From NCBI GenBank assembly GCA_017622875.1, contig JAGAQG010000026.1, positions 49,060-113,059 on the forward strand: 64,000 bases of DNA, in the 5' to 3' direction. Made by a program: the position numbers and the translations under genes. This DNA comes from Lachnospiraceae bacterium (GTDB taxonomy: Bacteria; Bacillota; Clostridia; Lachnospirales; Lachnospiraceae). Below the pieces are notes generated by a model, which was not told where the DNA came from, did not search any database, and saw only the letters and a list, made by a program, of their open reading frames with translations. Positions 55,699-63,018 of the stretch are shown one piece after another. Positions within the stretch are counted from its first letter, which is position 1. Each line of letters opens with the position of its first letter.

Positions 55699-57309
55699 AT
55701 GTATGATCAGAAATTAGAAAACCAATTAAATTTAGCCCTGAATTCCACTGAATCGGAACGTATCCGTTCGGAAAATCTGAACATTGGATATGATGCACAG
55801 AACAATTCATGGGAAGTGATTATTAAATATACCGGAAATTTAGAAAATGTCCGTCGGATAGCAGAGGAAGTAACCGAGCTGTTCGGCGGATTTGCTGTTG
55901 TAAGGATTAAAGAGAATGCATTGGAGCTTTTAACGGAGTTTCCTCAGGTGACCTATGTGGAAAAGCCCAAGGCATTTTATTTTGCACTCCAGGAAGCAAA
56001 GGCTGCCTCCTGTTTAAACAGCGTGCAGCGTGGGGCAGAGGGGCTGAGCGGCAAAAATGTAATTTTTGCCTGCGTGGATTCCGGTGTTTCTTACACCCAT
56101 CCGGATTTTCAGAATGAGGATGGAACAACAAGAATCCTGTATTTATGGGATCAGACAATTCCGGGTAATCCCCCGGCCGGGTACAGCAGGGGAACAGAAT
56201 ACACTGCAGAACAGATTAATAAAGCTTTGCAGGCAGGAACCCCGCAGGAGCGAAAGGCGATTGTTCCAAGCGAGGATATTAGCGGCCATGGAACCAGTGT
56301 GCTTGGAATTGGAGCAGGGAATGGACGGGGGAGCAACGGCAGGCTCCGGGGAGTGGCGTATGAGTCTGATATCATTGTTGTAAAGCTTGGGATTCCAGGA
56401 GAAAGTAATTTTCCTCGCACCACAGAGATTATGGAAGGGGTGGATTACTGTATTCGTAAGGCAGTAGAGCTTGGAATGCCTGTGGCAGTAAATTTGAGTT
56501 TTGGAAATAATTATGGAGCTCATAATGGAACCAGTCTTTTGGAGAACTATCTGGATACAGTGGCCGGTGTTGGAAAGAATGTCATCTGTGTTGGAATGGG
56601 AAATGAGGGCGTTTCCGGAGTTCATCAAGCGCTGACACTGGAAGAAGGGTATGAAGTAACCGCAGAATTTTCTGTGGGAGAATTTCAAAGAGCCACAAAT
56701 CTGCAGTTGTGGAAATCCTATGCGGATCTTGTGAGGATTTTTATAGAGGCTCCTGATGGAACAGTTGTGGGACCTGTAGAGGAAATTTTGGGGACACAGC
56801 GTTTTTCTGTGCCGGGGGCGGAAATCCTTATTTACTATGGAACTCCTACACCATATTCAGTCCTTCAGGAGGTATATATAGAGTTTTTGCCTGTAGAGCA
56901 GTATTTGCCGGCAGGGATTTGGAGTCTTCGCATAGAGCCTGTGAAAATCGTTTGGAATCTGGCAGATTTATGGCTTCCGGTGACTGAGACTGCCAGTTTA
57001 AGAACTCACTTTTTGACACCTTCTGTAGCAGGAAGCTTTACTGTGCCGGCAGCGGCAGAAAATGTAATTTCTGTAGCTGCCTATGACAGCAGGACAGATG
57101 CTTATGCAGATTTTTCGGGCCGGGCATTTCGAGTGCTTCCGTGGGCTGAAAAGCCGGATCTGGCGGCGCCGGGCGTTGATATTCAGGTTCCGGCAGTGGG
57201 CGGCGGCTACCGCCGCGTATCCGGAACCTCTTTTGCAACGCCCTTTGTTACGGGAAGCGCCGCCCTTTTGATGGAATGGGGGGATGGCGTTATAATAAGG
57301 TTACGTTAG
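55699..57309 (+). pseudogene. S8 (subtilisin-like) protease, 3' end replaced by a mobile element
   Basis: 536 aa remain. Triad residues are present: Asp127 in CVDSGVSYTHPDF, His197 in SGHGTSVLG and Ser511 in SGTSFATPFVTGSA. The product resembles Csp-like S8 proteases of spore-forming Clostridia. Family members normally continue after the LLMEWG segment for several dozen residues; here nine unrelated residues and a stop follow, and the DNA becomes that of a mobile element. The fold may be incomplete, so activity is doubtful. It has no clear ribosome binding site and starts 21 bases after the SASP gene. The 5' part is intact. Confidence 0.75.
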
Positions 57310-57601
57310 CAAAAAGCCCATAAACAAAGGGATTCCGCTAATTCAGTCCTATAAAAAAATGATGATTCAATTCAAAATTTTGGATAGGGCGGACCGGTTC
57401 GTAATCTAAAAAATGAATTAAAATCAAACGTGTAGCAATAATGTAACACAAGGAGGGGTGTCCGTATAAAAGTATAGCGATACGTAGTTAGCAATAATAT
57501 AACATGAAATATGAGTAGGACTTAATTAGCTTTAACTTAGTGATTTATTTCTCTGGTAGCTGAATAAGTCCTACTTTTTTGCCCGGAAATGGAGGATTGA
57601 A
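57310..57601 (+). other. Noncoding leader of the mobile element
   Basis: About 290 bases without a gene. It contains two 16-base copies, TAGCAATAATGTAACA (57433-57448) and TAGCAATAATATAACA (57489-57504). An AAGGAGG at 57450-57456 is followed only by a four-codon frame (GTG TCC GTA TAA), and a terminator-like hairpin lies at 57514-57580. Confidence 0.55.
57514..57580 (+). terminator. Leader terminator or attenuator ahead of the partition genes
   Basis: Eleven-bp perfect outer stem (57514-57524 with 57565-57575), an inner TTAGC/GCTGA pairing within the loop of about 40 bases, then six Ts. The first element gene starts 22 bases later. Confidence 0.6.
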
Positions 57602-57694
57602 ATGGCAATCACTAAGAAAGAGCTGATTCAGTTCATGGACGAGCTGGTAGATTTGGCCAGTAAGAAAAATAATGGTAAAAATATGGAGAAATAA
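57602..57694 (+). CDS. 30-aa protein of unknown function
   Basis: A short frame starting MAITKKELIQFMDELVDLA, with an ATGGAGG site before the ATG and Lys-rich C terminus; amphipathic helix likely. It ends just before the ParM-like gene start. Too short for family assignment; its clean site and placement suggest it is translated. Confidence 0.5.
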   Translation: MAITKKELIQFMDELVDLASKKNNGKNMEK

Positions 57695-57698
57695 ACAG

Positions 57699-58634
57699 AT
57701 GAATAGACAACATATTGAAGTAATTGGCGTAGATCATGGATGGTCTGGGATGAAAACAGTCAGTCAGGTATTTACTACCGGAGTGAAAGAGATTACAACA
57801 GAACCGGCATTTTTTAATAATGTAGTGGAGTTTAATGGTTCTTATTATAAGGTGGGTGGCAAGCGACTGGAGGTAAGAGATTTGAAAGTAGAAAATGATA
57901 ATTTCTATATTCTTACGCTTGCGGCAGTTGCAAAAGAACTTAACAGACGGGGAATGAGGAATGCGAACATTCTCTTATCCGTGGGACTGCCACTTACACG
58001 TTTTGGCGCAGAGAAACAGGATTTTATTGATTATTTGTCAAAGGAAAAGGAAGTAGTCTTTCGGTTTGATAATGAGCAGTATCGGATTAAAATTGTAAGG
58101 GTGTCTGTATTCCCACAGTGCTATGCGGCAGTTGCAGACAGAATAAGGAGTTTGCCAAAAAGGGTTGTTGTTGTGGATATTGGAAGCTGGACGATTGACA
58201 TCATGCCCATTGAAAATTCCGCGCCAAACGAAGCAGAGTGCATCACGATCCGTGAGGGTTTGATTAAGTGCATGAGGAAAATCAACGAGGAATGTATGAG
58301 ACAGCATGGCAGAGAACTTTCCGAGGAAGATATGCAGGAAATTATGAGAAATGGAAAGCACGAAAAGCTTCCTAAGAAGTATCTGTCAATTGTGGAGAAT
58401 TGCCTGAGAGCTTATGCAGATAAAGTTTATAACATTCTTTTGGAGCATGGCTATAACCTTGAAGTGACGGAAATCGTATTTGTCGGTGGGGGAGCTGATG
58501 TGATGAAGCGTTTTGGGAACTATGGCGGAAAAAATATCCAGTACATGGAAGATGTGAAAGCAAATGCAAAAGGATATGAGTATCTTGGAAAGATTTACCT
58601 TTCCACCCATAAAAAGGAGTTTGGACTGGGGTGA
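57699..58634 (+). CDS. parM: ParM/StbA-type actin-like partition protein
   Basis: 311 aa actin-fold ATPase. Phosphate-1 motif VIGVDHGWSGMK near residues 9-20, phosphate-2 VVVDIGSWTIDI near 160-171, adenosine motif IVFVGGGADVM near 260. Such proteins form dynamic filaments that segregate DNA circles. The ATG at 57699 has GGAG upstream; the ORF could begin at 57672, but that codon lies inside the 30-aa gene with no site. Its DNA-binding partner follows. Confidence 0.85.
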   Translation: MNRQHIEVIGVDHGWSGMKTVSQVFTTGVKEITTEPAFFNNVVEFNGSYYKVGGKRLEVRDLKVENDNFYILTLAAVAKELNRRGMRNANILLSVGLPLTRFGAEKQDFIDYLSKEKEVVFRFDNEQYRIKIVRVSVFPQCYAAVADRIRSLPKRVVVVDIGSWTIDIMPIENSAPNEAECITIREGLIKCMRKINEECMRQHGRELSEEDMQEIMRNGKHEKLPKKYLSIVENCLRAYADKVYNILLEHGYNLEVTEIVFVGGGADVMKRFGNYGGKNIQYMEDVKANAKGYEYLGKIYLSTHKKEFGLG

Positions 58635-58639
58635 TGTAA

Positions 58640-59068
58640 ATGGCAAGGAGAAAAGAGAATATTGTATATCACAATATGAGGATGAATCTTGATAATGAAC
58701 AGCACCGCAGGGTACACAGGATTTTGAGTGATTTGAATACCAATGTGCATAAGTCCGTGAATCAATTTTTGATTGATGCAGCAGATGCATATATCAGAAA
58801 ATTGGAGGGAAGTGAGCTGACAAATGAGGAAACCCCAAAATCCGAGAATTGTCGCTATATTACAAGAGAAGATCTGGAAAAAATTCGCAGAGAGATAAAA
58901 GAAGAACTGCAAAGAGAAATGATTATCATATTAGGATCTGCTCTTGCAGGTGGAAGGGTTATTCAAATGCCAGAAATAAGAACAGAGAAGAATTTGCCAC
59001 AGAATGATGCCGAGGAAGGTATAAATGCAGATGCAACAACGATAGGGCTGGCTTCATCTTGGGGGTAG
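58640..59068 (+). CDS. Ribbon-helix-helix partner of the ParM-like protein
   Basis: 142 aa. An N-terminal segment (YHNMRMNLDNEQHRRVHRILS, then NTNVHKSVNQFLIDAAD) fits a ribbon-helix-helix DNA-binding domain, as in ParR. A charged, disordered tail follows. It lies five bases after the actin gene, the standard type II partition arrangement; no recognised centromere repeat was found beside it. Confidence 0.65.
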   Translation: MARRKENIVYHNMRMNLDNEQHRRVHRILSDLNTNVHKSVNQFLIDAADAYIRKLEGSELTNEETPKSENCRYITREDLEKIRREIKEELQREMIIILGSALAGGRVIQMPEIRTEKNLPQNDAEEGINADATTIGLASSWG

Positions 59069-59086
59069 GGGAAAGGAGAAAAGCCA

Positions 59087-59266
59087 ATGGTAGAAATGAT
59101 TTTGAGAAAAACAGGAGTAGCTTTGCTTACCATATTAACAGGAGTGCTTCATGCGGCACTGCTGATTTTAAAACTGTTATGCGGAGGGGCAAAATTATTT
59201 CTGCTGCTGTTTGCTGTGATTACTAGAGCAGTCATATCTTTGATTGGTATGGCTGGTAGAAATTAG
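59087..59266 (+). CDS. 59-aa hydrophobic membrane peptide
   Basis: The frame begins MVEMILRKTGVALLTILTG, has two membrane-length hydrophobic stretches (about 11-31 and 37-55), and ends GMAGRN. AAAGGAG lies nine bases before the ATG. Of unknown function; small membrane proteins of this size are common in Firmicutes ICEs. Confidence 0.6.
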   Translation: MVEMILRKTGVALLTILTGVLHAALLILKLLCGGAKLFLLLFAVITRAVISLIGMAGRN

Positions 59267-59412
59267 TAAGAAGGGAGGCAGAAAACATATGTAAGGAACG
59301 GGTGATCTAACATTTGAAAGAGGGAAATTGTGTACCGGTAATAATTATACAAGGAATTCCGCCTTAGTGAATTTGTAAAAGTCTATTTGAAAAATAATAT
59401 GTAAGTTGATTG

Positions 59413-59440
59413 AGCCGAGGAGAAATTCCACGGCTTTTTT
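59413..59440 (+). terminator. Hairpin before the DUF5688 gene
   Basis: AGCCG (59413-59417) pairs with CGGCT (59431-59435), supported by GGA/TCC inside, then five further Ts. It can work as an attenuator between the peptide gene and the DUF5688 gene. Confidence 0.5.
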
Positions 59441-59469
59441 CATGTGAGAAGGAGGATATTTTTGCTTAT

Positions 59470-60471
59470 ATGATGCAATATGAGATTTTTAAGGAAGTTG
59501 TGAAAGAACGTTTTTTGAGTCAGATGCCAGATGATTTTTTAAATCATACGGTTGCAATTAATTCTGTCGTAAAGGTTAACAGGACAGAGGATAGGCTGCA
59601 TTTAATCCCACCAGATGGAGTCAGTATAAAGGTGCTTCCATCGATTTCTATGAATCGTATGTATGAGGATTATCAGAGAACTGGGAATTTAGAGGGAACT
59701 TTAGCAACCAGTGCGTTTGATCTTGTAGTGGCTTATCGCACAGTCCCTCAAGATGTGGGGGAAAAGATTTTTGAAAATGCAAGGGAAAACGTGGTCATGA
59801 TGCTTGTTAACACTGAACAGAATAAGGAACTTTTGCAATCAGTTCCGCATAGAGAATTCTGTGACCTTTCTATTGTGTACCGACTTGTAGCAGAGATTGA
59901 TGAAAATGGTATTCAGTCTGCAATGATTGGGAATAACCTGGCAGAGAGTTTGGGACTGGACGAGCAAGCATTATATAAGGCTGCAGTTGAAAATACCAAA
60001 AGACTGCTTCCACCTGTTACAAAGAACATGAATGAAGTTATCAAAGACATGTTTGCTGCTGAGGGTATGCTGGAAGAAATCGCAGAAATGCTGGTAGAAG
60101 AAATGTCTGCTGAAACAACGATGTATGTAATCTCGAACAATCAGGGGATTAATGGTGCCGTATCCATGTTGTATGAAAATGAGCTTCATGCCTTGGCAGA
60201 GAAATTGGAAACAGATTTGTATCTACTTCCATCATCAACTCATGAGGTTATTGCAGTGTCTGCCACTGTAGGTGATCCGTATGAATTAGCACAGATGGTT
60301 GCAGAGATTAATATGGGACAGGTTGAGCTTGCAGACCGTCTTTCTAATCAGGTCTATCATTATGACAAGGATTTGAGAAAGCTCACAATAGCAACGGATA
60401 CACCGAACAAGAGACTGGATGGAATTGTGACAGAGTCCTCCCACATTTATGGAACAAAGCAGTCTAGATAG
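59470..60471 (+). CDS. DUF5688 family protein
   Basis: 333 aa from this start. The YEIFKEVVKERFLSQMPDDF opening, AFDLVVAYRTVP near 80 and PHREFCDLSIVYRLV near 120 match DUF5688, a family carried mainly by Firmicutes mobile elements. Function unknown. The start is uncertain: AAGGAGG at 59449-59455 is 14 bases from the ATG, longer than usual, and no better in-frame codon lies between. Confidence 0.8.
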   Translation: MMQYEIFKEVVKERFLSQMPDDFLNHTVAINSVVKVNRTEDRLHLIPPDGVSIKVLPSISMNRMYEDYQRTGNLEGTLATSAFDLVVAYRTVPQDVGEKIFENARENVVMMLVNTEQNKELLQSVPHREFCDLSIVYRLVAEIDENGIQSAMIGNNLAESLGLDEQALYKAAVENTKRLLPPVTKNMNEVIKDMFAAEGMLEEIAEMLVEEMSAETTMYVISNNQGINGAVSMLYENELHALAEKLETDLYLLPSSTHEVIAVSATVGDPYELAQMVAEINMGQVELADRLSNQVYHYDKDLRKLTIATDTPNKRLDGIVTESSHIYGTKQSR

Positions 60472-60478
60472 GAGATTC

Positions 60479-61456
60479 ATGGAGCAAAGAAACAGTTTTA
60501 CCAAAGAGGAGCTTTCCATTGCAAAGAGTGTGGATTTGACGGAGGTTGCAAGGAATCTAGGCTATACTGTAAAAAAGGTAGGAAATTATTTTACGTTAAA
60601 GGAAATTGATTCTCTTCGTATCTATAATCGCAGGAGCTGGTTTCGTTGGTCAAGGGAGTATGACAAGGGACAGAACGGTGGATCACAGATAGATTTCCTT
60701 CGGGTATTTGCGGGGATGGAGATTAAGGAGGCGGTGTTCTGGCTGCTAGATTTTGCCGGGTATAGAAGATATGAGGATTGGAAGCCCAAAACTGCCATTG
60801 TGGAAGCAAAGGCAGAGGATAAGAAAAAGCCTTTTTTGCTGCCATTAGCTGCAATGGATAATCGTTACCTGTACCAGTACCTTATGGAGGAAAGAAAGAT
60901 ATCCAAAGAGGTTGTTGATGAATTTGTGAAAAAAGGGCTTATCTATGAAGAAAGCAGATATCACAACATTATATTTAAGGGAAATGACAAAAATGGAAAC
61001 ACCCTTTTTGCAAGCATGAGAGGAGTATTTGACCGAAATGGAAACTGCTTTAAGTGTGATGTGGCAGGTAATGATAAGAATTACGGTTTTAATGTGTGGA
61101 ACGAGGAGAGCTCGGAGCTTGTAGTTTTTGAGGGCGCGATAGACCTTATGAGCTATGCAGATATTTATAGTGATTTTCACAGTAACAAGCTGGCATTGGG
61201 AATGTTGTCCGATGCACCGCTTGTTACTTTTTTACAGGAACATCCACAGATTACAATCATAAGATTCTGTCTTGATAATGACATGCCGGGCAGGGTGGCA
61301 ACAGAAAAGCTTACGCAGAAGTATTATGAGCTTGGATATGAGGTTGAGGACTGCCCACCACCGAAGAATTATAAAGATTATAATCAATGGCTGCAGCAGG
61401 CAAGAAAAGAGCATTTGCACATAGGAAGATGTGTGGAAAAGAAAGATAGACGTTAA
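60479..61456 (+). CDS. DUF3991/TOPRIM domain protein
   Basis: 325 aa. After a short helical start (FTKEELSIAKSVDLTEVAR), a DUF3991 module (MDNRYLYQYLMEERKIS, YHNIIFKGND) precedes a TOPRIM domain with VVFEGAIDLMS supplying the acidic Glu and RFCLDNDMPG the DxD pair. Primase-like, probably for DNA transfer replication. The ATG at 60479 follows AGGAG and overlaps the DUF5688 stop region. An LtrC-like role is possible. Confidence 0.8.
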   Translation: MEQRNSFTKEELSIAKSVDLTEVARNLGYTVKKVGNYFTLKEIDSLRIYNRRSWFRWSREYDKGQNGGSQIDFLRVFAGMEIKEAVFWLLDFAGYRRYEDWKPKTAIVEAKAEDKKKPFLLPLAAMDNRYLYQYLMEERKISKEVVDEFVKKGLIYEESRYHNIIFKGNDKNGNTLFASMRGVFDRNGNCFKCDVAGNDKNYGFNVWNEESSELVVFEGAIDLMSYADIYSDFHSNKLALGMLSDAPLVTFLQEHPQITIIRFCLDNDMPGRVATEKLTQKYYELGYEVEDCPPPKNYKDYNQWLQQARKEHLHIGRCVEKKDRR

Positions 61457-61464
61457 CTGAAAAA

Positions 61465-61668
61465 GTTGACTCACTTTAAAAAAGTCAATCGAAGAAGTCA
61501 ACTCATTTCTGATAAGTCAACTCAAAAAGCAGGTTGACGTTGTGAGACTGGATTTTTTTCAGGAGTAATTGGAAACAGAGGTCAGCTGAAAGCGTTGACT
61601 CATTCTGAGAAAGGTATTTGAAAAGGTCTACTTATTTTATAGAAGTCAACCGAAAATATAAGTTGACT
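61465..61668. repeat. GTTGACT/AGTCAACT repeat cluster
   Basis: GTTGAC occurs at 61465, 61533, 61594 and 61662; its complement GTCAAC at 61497, 61516 and 61645; near copies at 61452, 61484 and 61581. Several are extended to AGTTGACT or AGTCAACT. Distances are irregular, as in a multi-site protein binding region near a transfer origin. Confidence 0.65.
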
Positions 61669-61687
61669 ATATCTATGAAGCGGGGTT

Positions 61688-61760
61688 TTAGGGGCAGTCC
61701 CCTAACCAGAGGCACTTGTATTACAAAGTGCGTATCTGGCAAATTCCCGTCGGGAATTTG
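61688..61760 (+). other. Candidate oriT
   Basis: Three adjacent inverted repeats: 61688-61694 with 61699-61705; CCAGAGGCACTT (61706-61717) with AAGTGCGTATCTGG (61726-61739); and CAAATTCCC (61740-61748) with GGGAATTTG (61752-61760). The AAGTGCG core in the middle repeat resembles the nic regions of R1162 and pSK41-type origins (AAGTGCGCCCT). MobC and the relaxase are encoded just downstream, which supports the call. Confidence 0.55.
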
Positions 61761-61815
61761 GGCGAGAGGGAAAATTTGGAATGAGGATAAGAACAGTTAA
61801 GAGGAGGTGGTTGCA

Positions 61816-62685
61816 TTGGATGTAATTGATGTGAACAGCAGGCAGCTTCAGGAAGTAGAAATAAAGGGGCATTACGGAGTTTTTACAGAGCTTCGTGTGG
61901 ATAAGAGTACCATTCCAGAAGGTGTATATTGCTATGAACTTCGCCATGGGGATGATGACAGCTATCCGGTAACATTGAAGGAAGATATAAGGGTAAACTA
62001 TTTTGGTGCAGTCCTTATGAAAAATAAGATGGAATTAGGGAAGGAGGGATATGTCGGGCTTTCCTATGATGATTTCGGTTTTACTGGGGAAGAGTTAACC
62101 ATGCTTGAGTACAGGGCGAACTATTTGGAGGAACCGGATCTCTTTTCAAGTGGGGCGGATTTTGTTAATTTCATGGGTATTTGTAAAACACCTTTTGAAC
62201 TTACGGAAACAGAAGCAGATAAGCTTTTAGGTTATATGGAGGGGCATGACTTCCTGTTGGGGGAAAAGGAGGGTAAGCTGTTTCGTGGAGATTTGTGCTA
62301 TCAGCAGGGAAAAATCCGATGGACACAGGACACCATTGATGATGTCATAAATGATGTGAGTGAATGGAACTATGATTTACTGCAAAGAGCACAGGCTGAA
62401 ATGGAAAATCCGTATGACTTCATTGATTTTGCAAATAAGAAAGCGAAGGCAGAAACACTGGAAGAGGACTACCGTATATTGGATGCGTTGTTTGATCGTA
62501 CTAAGTATGGTGCAGAAATTCAGGTGCTTGCGGAAAAGCTGGCAGGAGAATTGCTTCAAGATCTGCAATCAAAGGAAGTCATTGATGATGCGGTGCGGAA
62601 AATGAAGGAGGCTATTGCAGAGGGAAAGGACTTATTGCCAGAGGCATCGCCTAAATTAAAAAAGAAATCAGGGAGGGAAAGGTAA
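61816..62685 (+). CDS. LPD28 domain protein of the mobile element
   Basis: 289 aa. The N-terminal LPD28 module (VNSRQLQEVEIKGHYGVF, PEGVYCYELRHGDDD) is followed by a helical, charged region with DFVNFMGICKTPFELTE. The TTG at 61816 is chosen: AGGAGG at 61802-61807 lies eight bases before it, while the GTG at 61807 overlaps that site. Associated with conjugative elements; role unknown. It lies directly before mobC. Confidence 0.7.
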   Translation: MDVIDVNSRQLQEVEIKGHYGVFTELRVDKSTIPEGVYCYELRHGDDDSYPVTLKEDIRVNYFGAVLMKNKMELGKEGYVGLSYDDFGFTGEELTMLEYRANYLEEPDLFSSGADFVNFMGICKTPFELTETEADKLLGYMEGHDFLLGEKEGKLFRGDLCYQQGKIRWTQDTIDDVINDVSEWNYDLLQRAQAEMENPYDFIDFANKKAKAETLEEDYRILDALFDRTKYGAEIQVLAEKLAGELLQDLQSKEVIDDAVRKMKEAIAEGKDLLPEASPKLKKKSGRER

Positions 62686-63018
62686 ATGGAAGGAGATAAG
62701 AAAACGGTTGTAAAACCTTTCCGTATGACGGAAAAGGAAGCCGAAAAGCTCCGTCTGGATGCCGAGCAGAGAGGCTTAAAGGAATCAGAATATATCCGGC
62801 TGTTATTGTCACAGAAACCTAATGATTACCCTGAGATACGCATTATGCTCCGTGAGCTGATAAATGAGGTAAATGCCATTGGCAACAACATCAATCAGAT
62901 TACAAGAAACCATAATTCAAAGCTGTACCGTGAGGAGGACAGGGAACTTCTGTCAGCCTATATGAAAAAGCTGAATCTGTTGGTAAGGGAGGCAGTAGAA
63001 ATGATTGGCAATCAGTAA
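62686..63018 (+). CDS. mobC: MobC-like mobilization accessory protein
   Basis: 110 aa. An N-terminal ribbon-helix-helix-like part (VVKPFRMTEKEAEKLRLDAE) and the conserved LLRELINEVNAIGNNINQIT-like stretch near residues 65-82 identify MobC, which loads the relaxase at oriT. Its stop overlaps the relaxase start by 14 bases. Confidence 0.85.
   Translation: MEGDKKTVVKPFRMTEKEAEKLRLDAEQRGLKESEYIRLLLSQKPNDYPEIRIMLRELINEVNAIGNNINQITRNHNSKLYREEDRELLSAYMKKLNLLVREAVEMIGNQ

Larger units (their letters stand above)
61457..61815. other. Repeat-rich noncoding region
   Basis: About 360 bases without a supported gene. The first 210 carry many copies of GTTGAC or GTCAAC in both orientations; 61688-61760 holds three inverted repeats of a probable transfer origin; the end is the AGGAGG site of the next gene. 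A 60-codon frame here is not supported. Confidence 0.6.

Noticed and set aside
61618-61800. 60-codon frame in the oriT region
   Set aside because: It runs through the inverted repeats, has no ribosome binding site and no protein-like composition.
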